DNA of 64,000 bases from Microbacterium mangrovi (GTDB lineage: Bacteria > Actinomycetota > Actinomycetes > Actinomycetales > Microbacteriaceae): NCBI RefSeq assembly GCF_000802305.1, contig NZ_JTDK01000006.1, forward strand, positions 186,001 to 250,000, written 5' to 3'. The notes below the pieces were generated by a model. It saw only the letters and a list, made by a program, of their open reading frames with translations. It was not told the DNA's origin and made no database searches. Of the stretch, positions 54,830 to 64,000 are shown piece by piece (position 1 is the first letter of the stretch; each line of letters starts with the position of its first letter). The position numbers and the translations under genes were made by a program.

Positions 54830-55423
54830 TCAGCGGCCGGAATCGGTGGGGTCGTCGCCGCGGGACAGGTCGTCCCACGAGTCGACCGCGTCGAGCGGTC
54901 CCGAGGACGGCCGTGGGGCGGCATCCGTCCGGTACCGGCGTCCGCCGGCGCGCCAGCGGCGAGCGGTCGCCAGCACGAACACGCCGACGAGCACGAGCAG
55001 GACCCAGAGCACCAGCGCGACGTACGGCCACGCCGACGCGTCGATGCGGGCGATGAGCGCCGCGACCGAGGCGTCGCCGGTGATCCCGGTCGACGTCGTG
55101 ACGACGCGCGCGACCGCGCTCACCGGGTGGTCCACCGCGACCGGCCACGTGGCGATCAGCAGCAGCGCGCCGATCGCGACCTCGAGGGCGCCGAACACGA
55201 TGCGCAGCACGGTTCCGGCGATCGACAGCGCGGCCCCGAGGGCGAGTGCGGCGAGGCTCAGCGGTGCGAGCACGGGGACGGCAGTGGACCCGGGAACCGC
55301 GAGGCTGTGGGCGGCGGCGCCGCTCAGCTGCACGGTGAACCAGGGCTGCGTCGACGCGATGACACCGAGTCCGCCGCAGACGAGGGTGAGGACGACCGCG
55401 AGGAGGCGAGCGCGCGCGATCAT
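54830..55423 (-). CDS. Trp-biosynthesis-associated membrane protein
   Basis: 197 aa; ATG 55423 overlaps hisI by 4 nt. Four transmembrane helices: [59 protein letters not shown] and [27 protein letters not shown] after helix 1 is the family signature (TIGR02234 type). In many relatives trpE lies between hisI and this gene; here it does not. Confidence 0.88.
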   Translation of the reverse strand: MIARARLLAVVLTLVCGGLGVIASTQPWFTVQLSGAAAHSLAVPGSTAVPVLAPLSLAALALGAALSIAGTVLRIVFGALEVAIGALLLIATWPVAVDHPVSAVARVVTTSTGITGDASVAALIARIDASAWPYVALVLWVLLVLVGVFVLATARRWRAGGRRYRTDAAPRPSSGPLDAVDSWDDLSRGDDPTDSGR

Positions 55424-55803
55424 GCGGTCGCGTCCGTCACGGCCGGCTCCAGGTCCACAGTGTCGAAGCACGTGCGCGTGCCGGTGTGGCAGGCGGCGCC
55501 GATCTGCTCGACCTGCAGCAGGACGGTGTCGCCGTCGCAGTCCAGGCGCGCTCCGCGCACCAGCTGGATGTGCCCGGACGTGTCGCCCTTGCGCCAGTAC
55601 TCCTGCCGGGAACGCGACCAGAACGTGACGCGGCCCTCGGTGAGCGTGCGCCGCAGCGCCTCGGCGTCCATCCAGCCGAGCATGAGCACCTCGCGAGTGT
55701 CCCACTGCTGCACGATCGCCGCGACGAGCCCCTGGTCGTTGAACGACACCTGGGCGATGCGCCCTTCGACGGACTCAGGGACCGGAGAAGAATCGGCGGT
55801 CAC
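55420..55803 (-). CDS. hisI: Phosphoribosyl-AMP cyclohydrolase
   Basis: 127 aa from GTG 55803, overlapping hisF by 4 nt. [36 protein letters not shown] and the metal-site cysteines ([17 protein letters not shown]) are all present. Third step of histidine synthesis. Separate from hisE, as in actinobacteria. Confidence 0.96.
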   Translation of the reverse strand: MTADSSPVPESVEGRIAQVSFNDQGLVAAIVQQWDTREVLMLGWMDAEALRRTLTEGRVTFWSRSRQEYWRKGDTSGHIQLVRGARLDCDGDTVLLQVEQIGAACHTGTRTCFDTVDLEPAVTDATA

Positions 55804-56564
55804 AGTCGCACCTCGATCCCATCCGCGCGAAGCGCCTGCTTCACGTCGTCGATCGTCATCTGGCCGGAGTGGAAGACCGATGCCGCGAGCACGGCGTCGG
55901 CGCCTGCGTGCACCGCGGGCGCGAAGTGCGAGACATCCCCCGCTCCCCCGGACGCGATCACCGGCACGCTGGAGATCTCGCGCATGAGACCGGTGAGCTC
56001 GATGTCGAACCCCGCCTTGGTGCCGTCGGCGTCGATGGAGTTGACCAGAAGCTCCCCCGCGCCGCGTTCGATGGCCTCACGGGCCCACTCCAGCGCATCC
56101 AGATCGGTCTCGGTGCGCCCGCCGTGCGTGGTGACGACGAAGCCGGAGTCGGTGCGCGGCGACCGCTTCACGTCGAGGGAGAGCACGAGCACCTGGGCCC
56201 CGAAGGCATCGGCGATCTCGTCGATCAGCGCCGGGCGCGCGATCGCGGCAGAGTTCACGCCGACCTTGTCCGCGCCGACCGACAGCAGCCGGGCGACGTC
56301 CTCGGTGCTGCGGATGCCGCCGCCGACGGTGAGCGGGATGAAGACCTGCTCCGCCGTCCGCCGCACGACGTCGTAGGTGGTCGCACGCTCCTCGACCGTC
56401 GCGGTGACATCGAGGAAGGTCAGCTCGTCCGCGCCCTGCGCGAAGTACAGCGCCGCCAGCTCGACGGGATCGCCCATGTCGCGCAGGTTCTCGAAGTTGA
56501 CCCCCTTGACGACGCGACCGGCGGCCACATCGAGGCACGGGATGACACGGGTCACGAGAGACAT
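55800..56564 (-). CDS. hisF: Imidazole glycerol phosphate synthase cyclase subunit
   Basis: 254 aa; ATG 56564 shares one base with the hisG stop (TGATG). Catalytic Asp residues lie in [15 protein letters not shown] and VLSLDVKR; phosphate sites are [10 protein letters not shown] and [11 protein letters not shown]. The partner hisH is not in the window. Confidence 0.96.
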   Translation of the reverse strand: MSLVTRVIPCLDVAAGRVVKGVNFENLRDMGDPVELAALYFAQGADELTFLDVTATVEERATTYDVVRRTAEQVFIPLTVGGGIRSTEDVARLLSVGADKVGVNSAAIARPALIDEIADAFGAQVLVLSLDVKRSPRTDSGFVVTTHGGRTETDLDALEWAREAIERGAGELLVNSIDADGTKAGFDIELTGLMREISSVPVIASGGAGDVSHFAPAVHAGADAVLAASVFHSGQMTIDDVKQALRADGIEVRL

Positions 56565-57403
56565 CAGAGCCTCGCGTTGTGGATGGCCGTGACGAGGATC
56601 GCGCGCGCGCCGAGCTCGTACAGCGCATCCATCGCGTGATTGACCTCGCCCCGGGCGCACATCACCCGCACGGCGACCCACTCCGGGTCGCGCAGCGGGG
56701 AGATCGTGGGCGATTCGACGCCCGGCGCGATGGCCACGGCCTGCTCGACGAGATTCGCCGGCAGGTCGTAGTCGATCATGACGTACCGTCGCGCGACCAT
56801 CACGCCACGCAGCCGACGGAGGAACGTGTCGACCCCGGGAGCCTCGTGGGGGCCCTGGATCAGCACCGCCTCGGATTCCAGCAGCACGGGCCCGAAGATC
56901 TCCAGGCCCGCCTGCCGCAGCGTGGTGCCCGTCGAGACGACGTCGGCCACGGCATCCGCGACGCCGAGCTGCACGGCCGACTCGACCGCGCCGTCCAGCG
57001 GCACGATGTCCACGCCGATGCCGTGCTCGTCGAGGTAGGCGTCCACCAGGCCGGGGTACGCGCTCGCGACCCGGAGCCCCTGCAGGTCGTTCAGCTCGCG
57101 GAAGCGCCCGGGAGGGCCGGCGAACCGGAACGTCGACCCGGCGAAGCCGAGCGCCTCGATCTCGCGGGCACGGCCGCGGACGTCCAGCAGGAGGTCGCGG
57201 CCGGTGATCCCGACATCCAGCGCACCGGATCCGACGTAGGTGGCGATGTCACGGGGACGAAGGTAGAAGAACTCGACGTCGTTCGCGAGATCGGAGACGT
57301 AGAGGTCTTTCGCGTCGCGACGGCCGGTGTATCCGGCCTCGGACAGCATCTGGGCGGCGGTCTCGGCGAGCGAGCCCTTGTTCGGCACGGCAATGCGCAG
57401 CAT
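56564..57403 (-). CDS. hisG: ATP phosphoribosyltransferase (long form)
   Basis: 279 aa. [48 protein letters not shown] (PRPP loop) and a C-terminal ACT-like regulatory domain ([18 protein letters not shown]) mark the long, histidine-feedback-inhibited form. First committed step of the pathway. GAAAGA precedes ATG. Confidence 0.96.
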   Translation of the reverse strand: MLRIAVPNKGSLAETAAQMLSEAGYTGRRDAKDLYVSDLANDVEFFYLRPRDIATYVGSGALDVGITGRDLLLDVRGRAREIEALGFAGSTFRFAGPPGRFRELNDLQGLRVASAYPGLVDAYLDEHGIGVDIVPLDGAVESAVQLGVADAVADVVSTGTTLRQAGLEIFGPVLLESEAVLIQGPHEAPGVDTFLRRLRGVMVARRYVMIDYDLPANLVEQAVAIAPGVESPTISPLRDPEWVAVRVMCARGEVNHAMDALYELGARAILVTAIHNARL

Positions 57404-57435
57404 GACGAAGTCTTTCGGTCAGAGTGGGGATGCGT

Positions 57436-57699
57436 TCACAGGTGGCGGTACACGTCGGCGAGGGTCAGGCCCTTCGCATGCATGAGCACCTGCAGATGGT
57501 AGAGCAGCTGCGAGATCTCCTCGGCCGCGGCATCCGTCGACTCGTATTCGGCGGCCATCCACACCTCGGCCGCCTCTTCGACGATCTTCTTGCCGATCGC
57601 ATGGACGCCCGCGTCGAACTCTGCAACAGTGCCGGATCCCTCCGGTCGCTCTGCGATCTTCACCGCGAGCTCGGCGAACAACTCGTCGAACGTCTTCAC
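57436..57699 (-). CDS. hisE: Phosphoribosyl-ATP pyrophosphatase
   Basis: 87 aa from a leaderless GTG. MazG-like helices [17 protein letters not shown] and [14 protein letters not shown] carry the metal-binding E/ExxE residues. First gene of the his-trp transcription unit; the 32-bp gap to hisG has no terminator. Confidence 0.95.
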   Translation of the reverse strand: MKTFDELFAELAVKIAERPEGSGTVAEFDAGVHAIGKKIVEEAAEVWMAAEYESTDAAAEEISQLLYHLQVLMHAKGLTLADVYRHL

Positions 57700-57705
57700 C
57701 TGTCC

Positions 57706-57711
57706 AGGGTA
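57706..57711 (-). promoter_or_regulatory. -10 box (TACCCT) for the his-trp unit
   Basis: 6 nt from GTG 57699 on the minus strand; leaderless, so no leader-peptide attenuator is possible at this promoter. Confidence 0.5.
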
Positions 57712-57720
57712 CCGGCTCCG

Positions 57721-58389
57721 TCAGTGACGGTGCGCCGCGGCCGCGTCACGCAGCGACGCGATGGCGGCGTCCGGGTCCCCGGCGCCGAAGACCGCCGACC
57801 CGGCGACGAACGTGTCGGCACCCGCGTCGGCGGCCTGCTCGATCGTGCCGGGCGCGATCCCGCCGTCGACCTGAAGCCAGACCGAGGACCCGCGCCGCTT
57901 CGCCTCATCCGCCAGCCGGCGCAGCTTCGGCATCATCTCGGGCATGAACGACTGCCCCCCGAAACCCGGCTCGACCGTCATCACCAGAACCTGGTCGAAG
58001 TCGTCGAGCAGATCGAACAGGCTCTCGACGGGCGTCGCGGGCTTGACTGCGACGCCGGCGCGCGCGCCGATGTCGCGTAGACGCCGGGCGAGTGCGACCG
58101 GCTCCGCGGCCGCCTCGAGGTGGAAGGTCACCGACGCGGCTCCGAGTTCGGCGTAGCCGGGAGCCCACCGGTCCGGGTCCGCGATCATCAGGTGCACGTC
58201 CAGCGGGATCGGACTCGTCTCCTGGATGCGCCCCACCATCTGCGGGCCGAACGTGAGGTTGGGCACGAAATGGTTGTCCATGACGTCCACGTGCACGAAG
58301 TCCGCACCCGCGATCCGCGCGAGTTCGGACTGCATGTTCACGAAGTCGGCGGCGAGAATGCTCGGATTGATGCGGATGTCGTCGGCCAC
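57721..58389 (-). CDS. rpe: Ribulose-phosphate 3-epimerase
   Basis: 222 aa from a leaderless GTG 58389. [13 protein letters not shown], the metal/catalytic [23 protein letters not shown] and [15 protein letters not shown], plus the catalytic Asp in QVDGGI, are intact. It interconverts ribulose-5-phosphate and xylulose-5-phosphate in the pentose-phosphate pathway. Confidence 0.97.
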   Translation of the reverse strand: MADDIRINPSILAADFVNMQSELARIAGADFVHVDVMDNHFVPNLTFGPQMVGRIQETSPIPLDVHLMIADPDRWAPGYAELGAASVTFHLEAAAEPVALARRLRDIGARAGVAVKPATPVESLFDLLDDFDQVLVMTVEPGFGGQSFMPEMMPKLRRLADEAKRRGSSVWLQVDGGIAPGTIEQAADAGADTFVAGSAVFGAGDPDAAIASLRDAAAAHRH

Positions 58390-58395
58390 AGCACC

Positions 58396-58401
58396 ATTAT
58401 G
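58396..58401 (-). promoter_or_regulatory. -10 box (CATAAT) for rpe
   Basis: 6 nt from GTG 58389 on the minus strand; leaderless. Confidence 0.5.
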
Positions 58402-58444
58402 TCGGTGCCGCTGGGCTCTCCCCCAGCGCACAGGTGCACGCGGG

Positions 58445-58450
58445 TAGGGT
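58445..58450 (+). promoter_or_regulatory. -10 box (TAGGGT) for the gene at 58491
   Basis: Predicts a start near 58457 and a leader of about 34 nt containing GGGAGG, placed for ATG 58491 rather than the upstream in-frame ATG 58434. Confidence 0.45.
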
Positions 58451-58490
58451 CGGATCAGGCATCCAGCATCGACCGGGAGGCACGAGCACG

Positions 58491-59681
58491 ATGGACCACG
58501 AGACCGGCGCAGCCGACCAGAACCCCGAGAACGAACCGAATCCGACCGAGAATCCGGCGCCCGAAGGCGTGCCCGCCGCGACGACACCCGAGACCGCGGC
58601 CGGAGCCGAAGAGCTCATCGCGGGAGCCGAGGAGCCCCCCGCGGGAGCCGATGCGAAGCCGCGGCGTCGTCTCAGCCGGGGCGCGCTGATCGCGATCATC
58701 GTGGCCGCGGTGATCGTCGTCGCCGCCGTGATCGTCGGGATCGTGGTCTGGTCCGGCTCCGCCCGAGCGCAGGCCGCACGCGAGGATGCCGCCGCCTCGG
58801 TCTCCAAGTACCTGAAGGCGGTGGCCGCCGCCGACGCGGGCGGTGCGCTCGCGCAGCTGTCGGACGCGAGCACCCTGGATCGGACCCTGCTCACCGACGC
58901 GGTGCTGAAGTCCTCGAACACCGCGGCCCCGCTCACCGCCATCGCCGTCGTCACCCCGACCGGCGACGCCGGCAGCGCCGATGCGATGAACGTCTCCGCC
59001 ACCTACAAGCTCGGGGCGACACCGGTCTCCGCGCAGTTCGCCGTCCACAAGAGCAAGGCCGGGAGCTGGCTGATCACCGACGGCACCGGTCGGGTGACGG
59101 CATCCATCACCGGCTTCACCGGCATGAAGCTGCAGGTCAACGGCGTGGGGCTCGCCGGAAGCTCCGAACTCGACGCCTTCCCCGGCACCTACGTCCTCAC
59201 CACGACGACCCCCGGGTTCGCCGTGACCGGTCAGGACACGGTGACCGTCAAGGATGCCGCCACCTCCGTGAGCCTCGCCTCGGCGAAGCCGCAGCTGACC
59301 GCCGCGGGCCTGCAGAGCTACCGCTTCGCGATCGACAAGGACGTCAAGGGCTGCATCTCCTCGAAGAAGCTCAAGACCGGTTGCGGTCTGACGCTTCCGT
59401 CCAAGCTGTCCGACGGGACCACCCTCGTCGACGGCACGGTGCAGCGGTCGCTGCCGGCCGGGACGAAGGCGACGCTTGCCGCCGTGAAGCCGAACGCGGC
59501 CGCCAGCGACGGCGTCAAGCTCGCCACCGACGCCATCGGGCCGGTCAACGTGACGGTGCGCTGCGTCAAGGGGGGCGCGAAGGGCACGTGCCAGATCGCG
59601 AACGGCAGCGCCACCTACCTGCGCGGCCCCGCGGTCGACATGTCCACGCAGCCGCCGGCGGTCACCTGGCCCACGCAGTGA
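58491..59681 (+). CDS. Membrane-anchored extracytoplasmic protein of unknown function
   Basis: 396 aa. A Pro/Glu/Ala-rich cytoplasmic N-terminus (1-60), basic stop-transfer PRRRLSRG, one transmembrane helix (about 65-87) and a 300-residue outside domain. The latter begins with a DUF4878-like helical region ([20 protein letters not shown]) and has a PEGA-like middle ([20 protein letters not shown]). Two cysteine pairs near the C-terminus ([26 protein letters not shown]) may form disulfides. No enzyme motif is seen. Confidence 0.75.
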   Translation: MDHETGAADQNPENEPNPTENPAPEGVPAATTPETAAGAEELIAGAEEPPAGADAKPRRRLSRGALIAIIVAAVIVVAAVIVGIVVWSGSARAQAAREDAAASVSKYLKAVAAADAGGALAQLSDASTLDRTLLTDAVLKSSNTAAPLTAIAVVTPTGDAGSADAMNVSATYKLGATPVSAQFAVHKSKAGSWLITDGTGRVTASITGFTGMKLQVNGVGLAGSSELDAFPGTYVLTTTTPGFAVTGQDTVTVKDAATSVSLASAKPQLTAAGLQSYRFAIDKDVKGCISSKKLKTGCGLTLPSKLSDGTTLVDGTVQRSLPAGTKATLAAVKPNAAASDGVKLATDAIGPVNVTVRCVKGGAKGTCQIANGSATYLRGPAVDMSTQPPAVTWPTQ

Positions 59682-59696
59682 CCCGCGCGCTGCGGA

Positions 59697-61070
59697 TCAG
59701 CGGACCCGCTGCAGCAGCGAGATGAACATCGCGTCGGTCCCGTGCCGATGCGGCCACAGCTGAGCGTGCCCCGCACCGCTCGTCGGGACCGGGAGGTCGA
59801 GCGGCTCGCGGACGACGGCCTGCAGCACGCCGCGGGCGTCCAGCTCCTGCACGGCTCCCCCGGCGGCGTCGATCGCGTCGGCGACCACGGCCGCCGTCTC
59901 CGACAGGTGCGGCGAACAGGTGACGTAGGCGACGATGCCGCCGGGCTTGACCGCACTCAGCGCGTCGGCCAGCAGCTCGCGCTGCAGCGCGGACAGGTCG
60001 CGCACGTCGGATGCCTGCTTGCGCCAGCGCGCCTCCGGCCGGCGGCGCAGCGCACCGAGTCCGGTGCACGGCGCGTCGACGAGGATCCGGTCGTAGGCGG
60101 CCGGGGCGTTCGCCGCGCGCTCCCGTCCGTCCTCCTCGGACACCTCGACCTTCAGCGGCACCGCGGCGAGGGCCTGCCGGACCAGCCCCGCCCGGGCGGG
60201 AACCGGCTCGTTCGCCTCCAGGGACGCACCCCCGGCGAGGGCCTCCGCCGCCAGCAGCGCCGACTTGCCGCCCGGTCCTGCGCAAAGATCGAGCCACCGC
60301 TCGCCGGCGGCCACCGGCCGCGCACGGCTCAGCGCCAGGGCGGCGAGCTGGGATCCTTCGTCCTGCACCCGGAGGCGGCCGGCGGATCCCTCGGTGATGG
60401 GCTGCGGATCGCCGCCCGGGGCGCGGAACGCGATCGGCGAGTAGGGTGCCCGCTCTGCGTCGGCCGGGATGTCGGCCAGCCCCGGCAGCGCCACCATCGT
60501 GACGCGCGGTGAGACGTTGTCGGCGTCGAGGAGCGCGTCGAGCTCGTCGACGCGTCCCTCCGCGGCAAGGGCCCGGCGAAACGCGCGCAGCACCCACACC
60601 GGGTGGGCGGACCGCAGGCCGAGGCGCTCGTCGTCCGAACGGGCGAGTTCGGTGACGCGCACCATCCACTCCGCGAACGACGCCTGCGAGATCCTCCGCA
60701 GGACGGCGTTCGCGAAGCCGACCGGCCCGCGCCCGCGGGTCGCCGACGCGACCAGTTCCACCGTCTCGTTGACGGCGGCGTGGGCGGCGACGCGGGTGGC
60801 GAGCAGCTGGTGCGCACCAAGGCGCAGCGCGTCCAGCACCGCGGGATCGATGCGGGCCGGTTCCCGGTCGGCGGCGACGGCGATGATGGCGTCGTACGTG
60901 CCCATGCGGCGCAGGGTTCCGTAGGTGAGCTCGGTGGCGAGGCCGGCATCCGGCCCGCTGAGGCCCGCCCGGGCGATCGACTTCGGCAGGAGCAGGTTCG
61001 CGTAGGCGTCCGAGCCGGTCACCGCCCGGATCGTGTCGTAGGCCACCCGACGGGCCGGAGCGACGCTCAT
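59697..61070 (-). CDS. rsmB: 16S rRNA (cytosine(967)-C(5))-methyltransferase
   Basis: 457 aa; ATG 61070 overlaps the fmt stop by 4 nt. The N-terminal NusB-like domain (ARRVAYDTIRAV; VNETVELVASATRGRGPVGFANAVLR) binds RNA. The SAM-binding methyltransferase has LDLCAGPGGKSALLA, the motif IV Cys in VDAPCTGLGALRRRPEARW and the catalytic Cys in VAYVTCSPH. The fmt-rsmB pairing is conserved in bacteria. Confidence 0.95.
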   Translation of the reverse strand: MSVAPARRVAYDTIRAVTGSDAYANLLLPKSIARAGLSGPDAGLATELTYGTLRRMGTYDAIIAVAADREPARIDPAVLDALRLGAHQLLATRVAAHAAVNETVELVASATRGRGPVGFANAVLRRISQASFAEWMVRVTELARSDDERLGLRSAHPVWVLRAFRRALAAEGRVDELDALLDADNVSPRVTMVALPGLADIPADAERAPYSPIAFRAPGGDPQPITEGSAGRLRVQDEGSQLAALALSRARPVAAGERWLDLCAGPGGKSALLAAEALAGGASLEANEPVPARAGLVRQALAAVPLKVEVSEEDGRERAANAPAAYDRILVDAPCTGLGALRRRPEARWRKQASDVRDLSALQRELLADALSAVKPGGIVAYVTCSPHLSETAAVVADAIDAAGGAVQELDARGVLQAVVREPLDLPVPTSGAGHAQLWPHRHGTDAMFISLLQRVR

Positions 61071-61990
61071 GCGCCGGCCACCGCTTCGTCCAGGCGCGCG
61101 CCCCGCCACCAGTCGGCGGCCGCCATGGCGCCCTTGCCTGCGGGCTGGACGCGCGTCACCAGCACCGGGGCCGTGGCGGACCCGATGAGGATGCCGCCGC
61201 GGACCTGAGCGATCCGGCCCGGCGGCAGCGACTCCGCGCCCTCCGGTGCGGCCTCGGCGGCGAGGATCTTCAGGCGCTGACCGGCGACGCTCGTGTGCGC
61301 GCCGGGTTCCGGCGTCACGCCGCTGAACCGGTCGAGGATCCGGGCCGCCGGCAGCGACCAGTCCAGCGCGCCGTCGTCGATCGTGAGCTTGGGCGCGTAG
61401 CTCGGCTCCCCCACCTGGGGGCGCGCGCTCGCCGTGCCCGCGGCGATCGCGTCCACCACGTCGGCCAGCAGCTCGGCGCCCGTCTCGGCCAGTGCTGCGA
61501 GCACGTCGGCCGCGGTGGATGCCTCCGGCACCGCGTACTCGCGCTCGGCGAAGACGTCTCCGGCATCCAGCTCGGGCACCAACTGGAACACGCTCGCCCC
61601 CGTCACGCGGTCGCCCGCGATGAGCGCGTGCTGGACGGGCGCGGCGCCCCGCCACGCGGGCAGGAGCGAGAAGTGCAGATTGATCCACCCGTGCCGCGGC
61701 GCTGACAGCAGCGGCTCGCGCACCAGCCCGCCATAGGCGACGATCACCCCGAGGTCGGGTTCGAGCTCGGTGATCTGCGCAGTGGCGGCGGCATCGAGGC
61801 GCGCGGCGCGGATCACCGGCAGCCCGAGGTCGTCGGCGGCGGCCGCGACGGGCGACGGGGTGAGGACCCGCTTGCGCCCCAGTGGTGCGTCCGGGCGTGT
61901 CACGACCGCGGCGACGTCATGCGCGGACGCGGCCAGACGCCGCAGCGAGGCGACGGCGGGAACGGGGGTGCCGGCGAAGACCAGGCGCAT
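61067..61990 (-). CDS. fmt: Methionyl-tRNA formyltransferase
   Basis: 307 aa; GAGGAG precedes ATG 61990. MRLVFAGTPVPAVASL, the formyl-THF site GWINLHFSLLPAWRGAAPVQ (Asn and His) and the following catalytic Asp in LDAGDVFAE are intact. The C-terminal tRNA-binding domain is complete. It formylates initiator Met-tRNA. Confidence 0.97.
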   Translation of the reverse strand: MRLVFAGTPVPAVASLRRLAASAHDVAAVVTRPDAPLGRKRVLTPSPVAAAADDLGLPVIRAARLDAAATAQITELEPDLGVIVAYGGLVREPLLSAPRHGWINLHFSLLPAWRGAAPVQHALIAGDRVTGASVFQLVPELDAGDVFAEREYAVPEASTAADVLAALAETGAELLADVVDAIAAGTASARPQVGEPSYAPKLTIDDGALDWSLPAARILDRFSGVTPEPGAHTSVAGQRLKILAAEAAPEGAESLPPGRIAQVRGGILIGSATAPVLVTRVQPAGKGAMAAADWWRGARLDEAVAGA

Positions 61991-62027
61991 CGAACTCCTC
62001 GGGTTGGGAAGGGGCGGCGGCGGATGC

Positions 62028-64000
62028 CTAGAGCTCCGGATCGGGGATGTCGAGCCGGACTCTGAGTGTATTGCCCGGGGCCCGGCTCGCTCCCCCGGCC
62101 GCCTTCGGCCGGCTGCGGGTGCGCAGCGCGGCGCGGATCACGGAGGCGCGCAGCGACTCGGCGACGAGGCGCCCGCGCGGGTAGTCGAATCGCACGAGGG
62201 CGCGGACGACGCCCGTGTCGTCCTGCTGTGCGACCGGTCCCAGCACGGCTTCGTCGGGCAGGTCGGGAACATCGCTGCGCAGCGCGATGAGCGCGGCGTC
62301 GACCTGGGCGAGCGGCCCTTCCAGCCGCGCGACCCGCGCGACCGGCGGCATGAGGAGCGGGGCGCGTTCGGCGAGCTCCCCTCGCGCGTATGCGGGCTGC
62401 GACCACGTCGCCAGCGCCCGGGCGACGGGACCGGCGACCGCCACCAGGTGCACCGGTGCGTCCGGTGCGGCAAGCGCGGCCGCATTGGACCACCAGCGCA
62501 GGCAGTGCTCGGGCGTGCGCAGATCGTCCGCCTGCAGCATGCGGTCGGCGTCGAGGAGGAGAACAGCCCGGTAGCCGCCGACGGCCACCGGTTCGGCGCC
62601 GCGGGTCGCGACGACCAGGGCGGGGCGCTCGTCGACCTGGTCGACCGGGTGCGCGCCGTCGGCCACGATGACGCGGGTGTTCGGGAAGGCCCGCCCGAGT
62701 TCGTCCGCGGTGCGTTCACTGCCCGACGAGCCCATCCGCACCCGGTCGCTGCGGCAGTGCGGGCAGCGCCAGTCCGCGGCGCTCAGCCCGCACCATCCGC
62801 AGACCGGGACCGCACCACGGCGATTCGCGCGCAGCGGACCGCCGCAGTGCGCGCAGCGCGCCGGTCGGCGGCATTCCGCGCAGACCAGGGACGGCGCATA
62901 CCCGGGGCGGGCGACCTGCACCAGCACCGGGCCGTGGGCGAGCGCCTCACGTGCGGCGGCGTAGGCCACCGACGGAACGCGGCGGCCGGGCGCGTCGTCG
63001 GCCGTCGTCGCACTCAGCACGACGCGTGGACGGGCGGGACGGGCGGCACGGACCTCGGTGACCCAGCCGATGCCGACCAGCCGCTCCACGTCCGTCGACC
63101 GGGTGTGGCCCGCGAACAGCAGCGCGCACCCCTCGAGCTCCTGCCGGACGAGGGCGGCATCGCGCGCGTGCACCCCCGGGCTGAGGGGCTCGGCGAGCAG
63201 GGGATCCGAGTCGTCCCACAGCGCGACGAGACCGACGTCGTGCGCCGGCGCGTACACGGCCGAGCGGTTGCCGATCACGATGCACGGTCGCGGCGACAGC
63301 ACCCGCAGGTAGGCGGCGTACCGTTCGGGACCCGATCTGCGGGCGTCGTCGCGCACGAGGAAGTCGCCGTCGACCCGGTCGGCGAGGGCGGCCTCCAGCT
63401 GCGCCTGATCCCGATGATCGGGGACGACCAGCACCGCGCTGCGGCCGGCAGCGAGCGTCTCGATCGCCGCCGACGCCAGGAGCACGGCCCACGCGCCCAC
63501 GGTGCGCGGCGCCTCCCCCGGCGCGGCATCCACCGCAACGGTTCGCGGCGGAGCGGAGACCGCGACGCGCTCCCCCGCGGCCAGCTTCTCGCGCAGCGTG
63601 GGGAACGCATCGAGCACGCCGCGCGCCGCCTCGAGCGCGGGCGCGGGGACGGGGTCTGCATCCGTGTCGTCTTCGCGCGCGAGCCACGCCTTCTCGGCGC
63701 GCACCATCCGCTTCGGGATGACGAGGCGGAGGATGTCGCTCGCCGAGCCGGCCGCACGGTCCGCGACCCGGCGGACGAGAGTGTGGAGACTCGCCGGAAG
63801 GACCTCGACCGGCGAGACCACCTCGTCGAGCGGAGACAGCGGCCGGTCGGCGGCGTCCTCTTCCCCGACCTCGACGATGAACGCGTCGAGCATCCGGCCG
63901 GCGCTGCGCAGCGGAACCTTGACCCGGACGCCCGGCACCGCGGCCGCGGCGAGCTCGTCGGGGATCGCGTAGTCGAACAGCCGGTCCAGCTGCGGCAGCG
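62028..64000 (-). CDS. priA: Primosomal protein N' (PriA), actinobacterial type, 5' end outside window
   Basis: The frame is open to the window edge (LPQLDRLFDYAIPDELA is the family N-terminus), so only the first residues are missing. The N-terminal DNA-binding domain is followed by a helicase-like region in which Walker A is absent and the Walker B region reads VALWDDSDPL rather than DEEH. Zinc cysteines are kept (CAECRRPARCAHC; CGWCGLSAADWRCPHC). Actinobacterial PriA commonly lacks ATPase motifs and may only load replication restart factors. Confidence 0.9.
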   Translation of the reverse strand, partial: LPQLDRLFDYAIPDELAAAAVPGVRVKVPLRSAGRMLDAFIVEVGEEDAADRPLSPLDEVVSPVEVLPASLHTLVRRVADRAAGSASDILRLVIPKRMVRAEKAWLAREDDTDADPVPAPALEAARGVLDAFPTLREKLAAGERVAVSAPPRTVAVDAAPGEAPRTVGAWAVLLASAAIETLAAGRSAVLVVPDHRDQAQLEAALADRVDGDFLVRDDARRSGPERYAAYLRVLSPRPCIVIGNRSAVYAPAHDVGLVALWDDSDPLLAEPLSPGVHARDAALVRQELEGCALLFAGHTRSTDVERLVGIGWVTEVRAARPARPRVVLSATTADDAPGRRVPSVAYAAAREALAHGPVLVQVARPGYAPSLVCAECRRPARCAHCGGPLRANRRGAVPVCGWCGLSAADWRCPHCRSDRVRMGSSGSERTADELGRAFPNTRVIVADGAHPVDQVDERPALVVATRGAEPVAVGGYRAVLLLDADRMLQADDLRTPEHCLRWWSNAAALAAPDAPVHLVAVAGPVARALATWSQPAYARGELAERAPLLMPPVARVARLEGPLAQVDAALIALRSDVPDLPDEAVLGPVAQQDDTGVVRALVRFDYPRGRLVAESLRASVIRAALRTRSRPKAAGGASRAPGNTLRVRLDIPDPEL

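Overview
The window is high-GC DNA from an actinobacterium of the Microbacteriaceae, most likely Microbacterium or a close relative. Family-level clues are the hisE-hisG-hisF-hisI / Trp-associated membrane protein / HGxxPAAW protein / trpC-trpB-trpA / lgt / gltB-gltD / pyk order, the DUF7882 small protein, an ANTAR response regulator beside polA, an actinobacterial PriA without helicase motifs, and many start codons placed 4-7 nt after a TANNNT -10 box (leaderless transcripts).

Region 1 (1-8400) is accessory DNA. It holds the 3' part of an arsenic-resistance operon (MIP channel, CoA-disulfide-reductase-like flavoprotein, ArsC), a MobF relaxase/helicase, a small SRPBCC protein, and an intact IS481-family element with a 15-bp target duplication and three tandem 25-bp repeats at each end. 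After it comes recombination debris: an integrase C-terminus, two relaxase scraps on opposite strands and a frameshifted SDR gene.

Region 2 (8400-12000) has an MFS exporter and a divergent MmyB-type regulator/SDR pair. It ends in a truncated Rossmann-fold ORF, a second IS left end and an alpha/beta-hydrolase scrap.

Region 3 (12000-25500) is mixed chromosome. It holds an AraC regulator with a YihY-type membrane protein, a DUF3618/holin-like envelope-stress operon, an OafA-like acyltransferase, a divergent MarR/isochorismatase pair, a binding-protein-fold protein without a signal peptide, and an EF-G-binding (FBP) protein whose upstream region shows a possible leader peptide and hairpins.

Region 4 (25500-31260) is a tightly overlapping six-gene operon: an S-adenosylhomocysteinase-like protein missing key active-site histidines, a metal-dependent amidohydrolase, a cupin, and a complete amino-acid-type ABC importer. 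It looks like an uptake-and-catabolism unit for an unidentified, possibly nucleoside- or thioether-like, compound.

Region 5 (31260-64000) is mostly housekeeping: DHFR-like, SGNH hydrolase, phosphoribosyltransferase, DUF885 peptidase, DNA polymerase I, thioesterase, ANTAR regulator and tRNA-Leu(CAA). A giant secreted CHAP protein with 12 Ig-like repeats follows, then pyruvate kinase, glutamate synthase, lgt, the trp and his genes, rpe, a membrane-anchored protein, rsmB, fmt and partial priA. No trpE is present where the family order suggests it might be.
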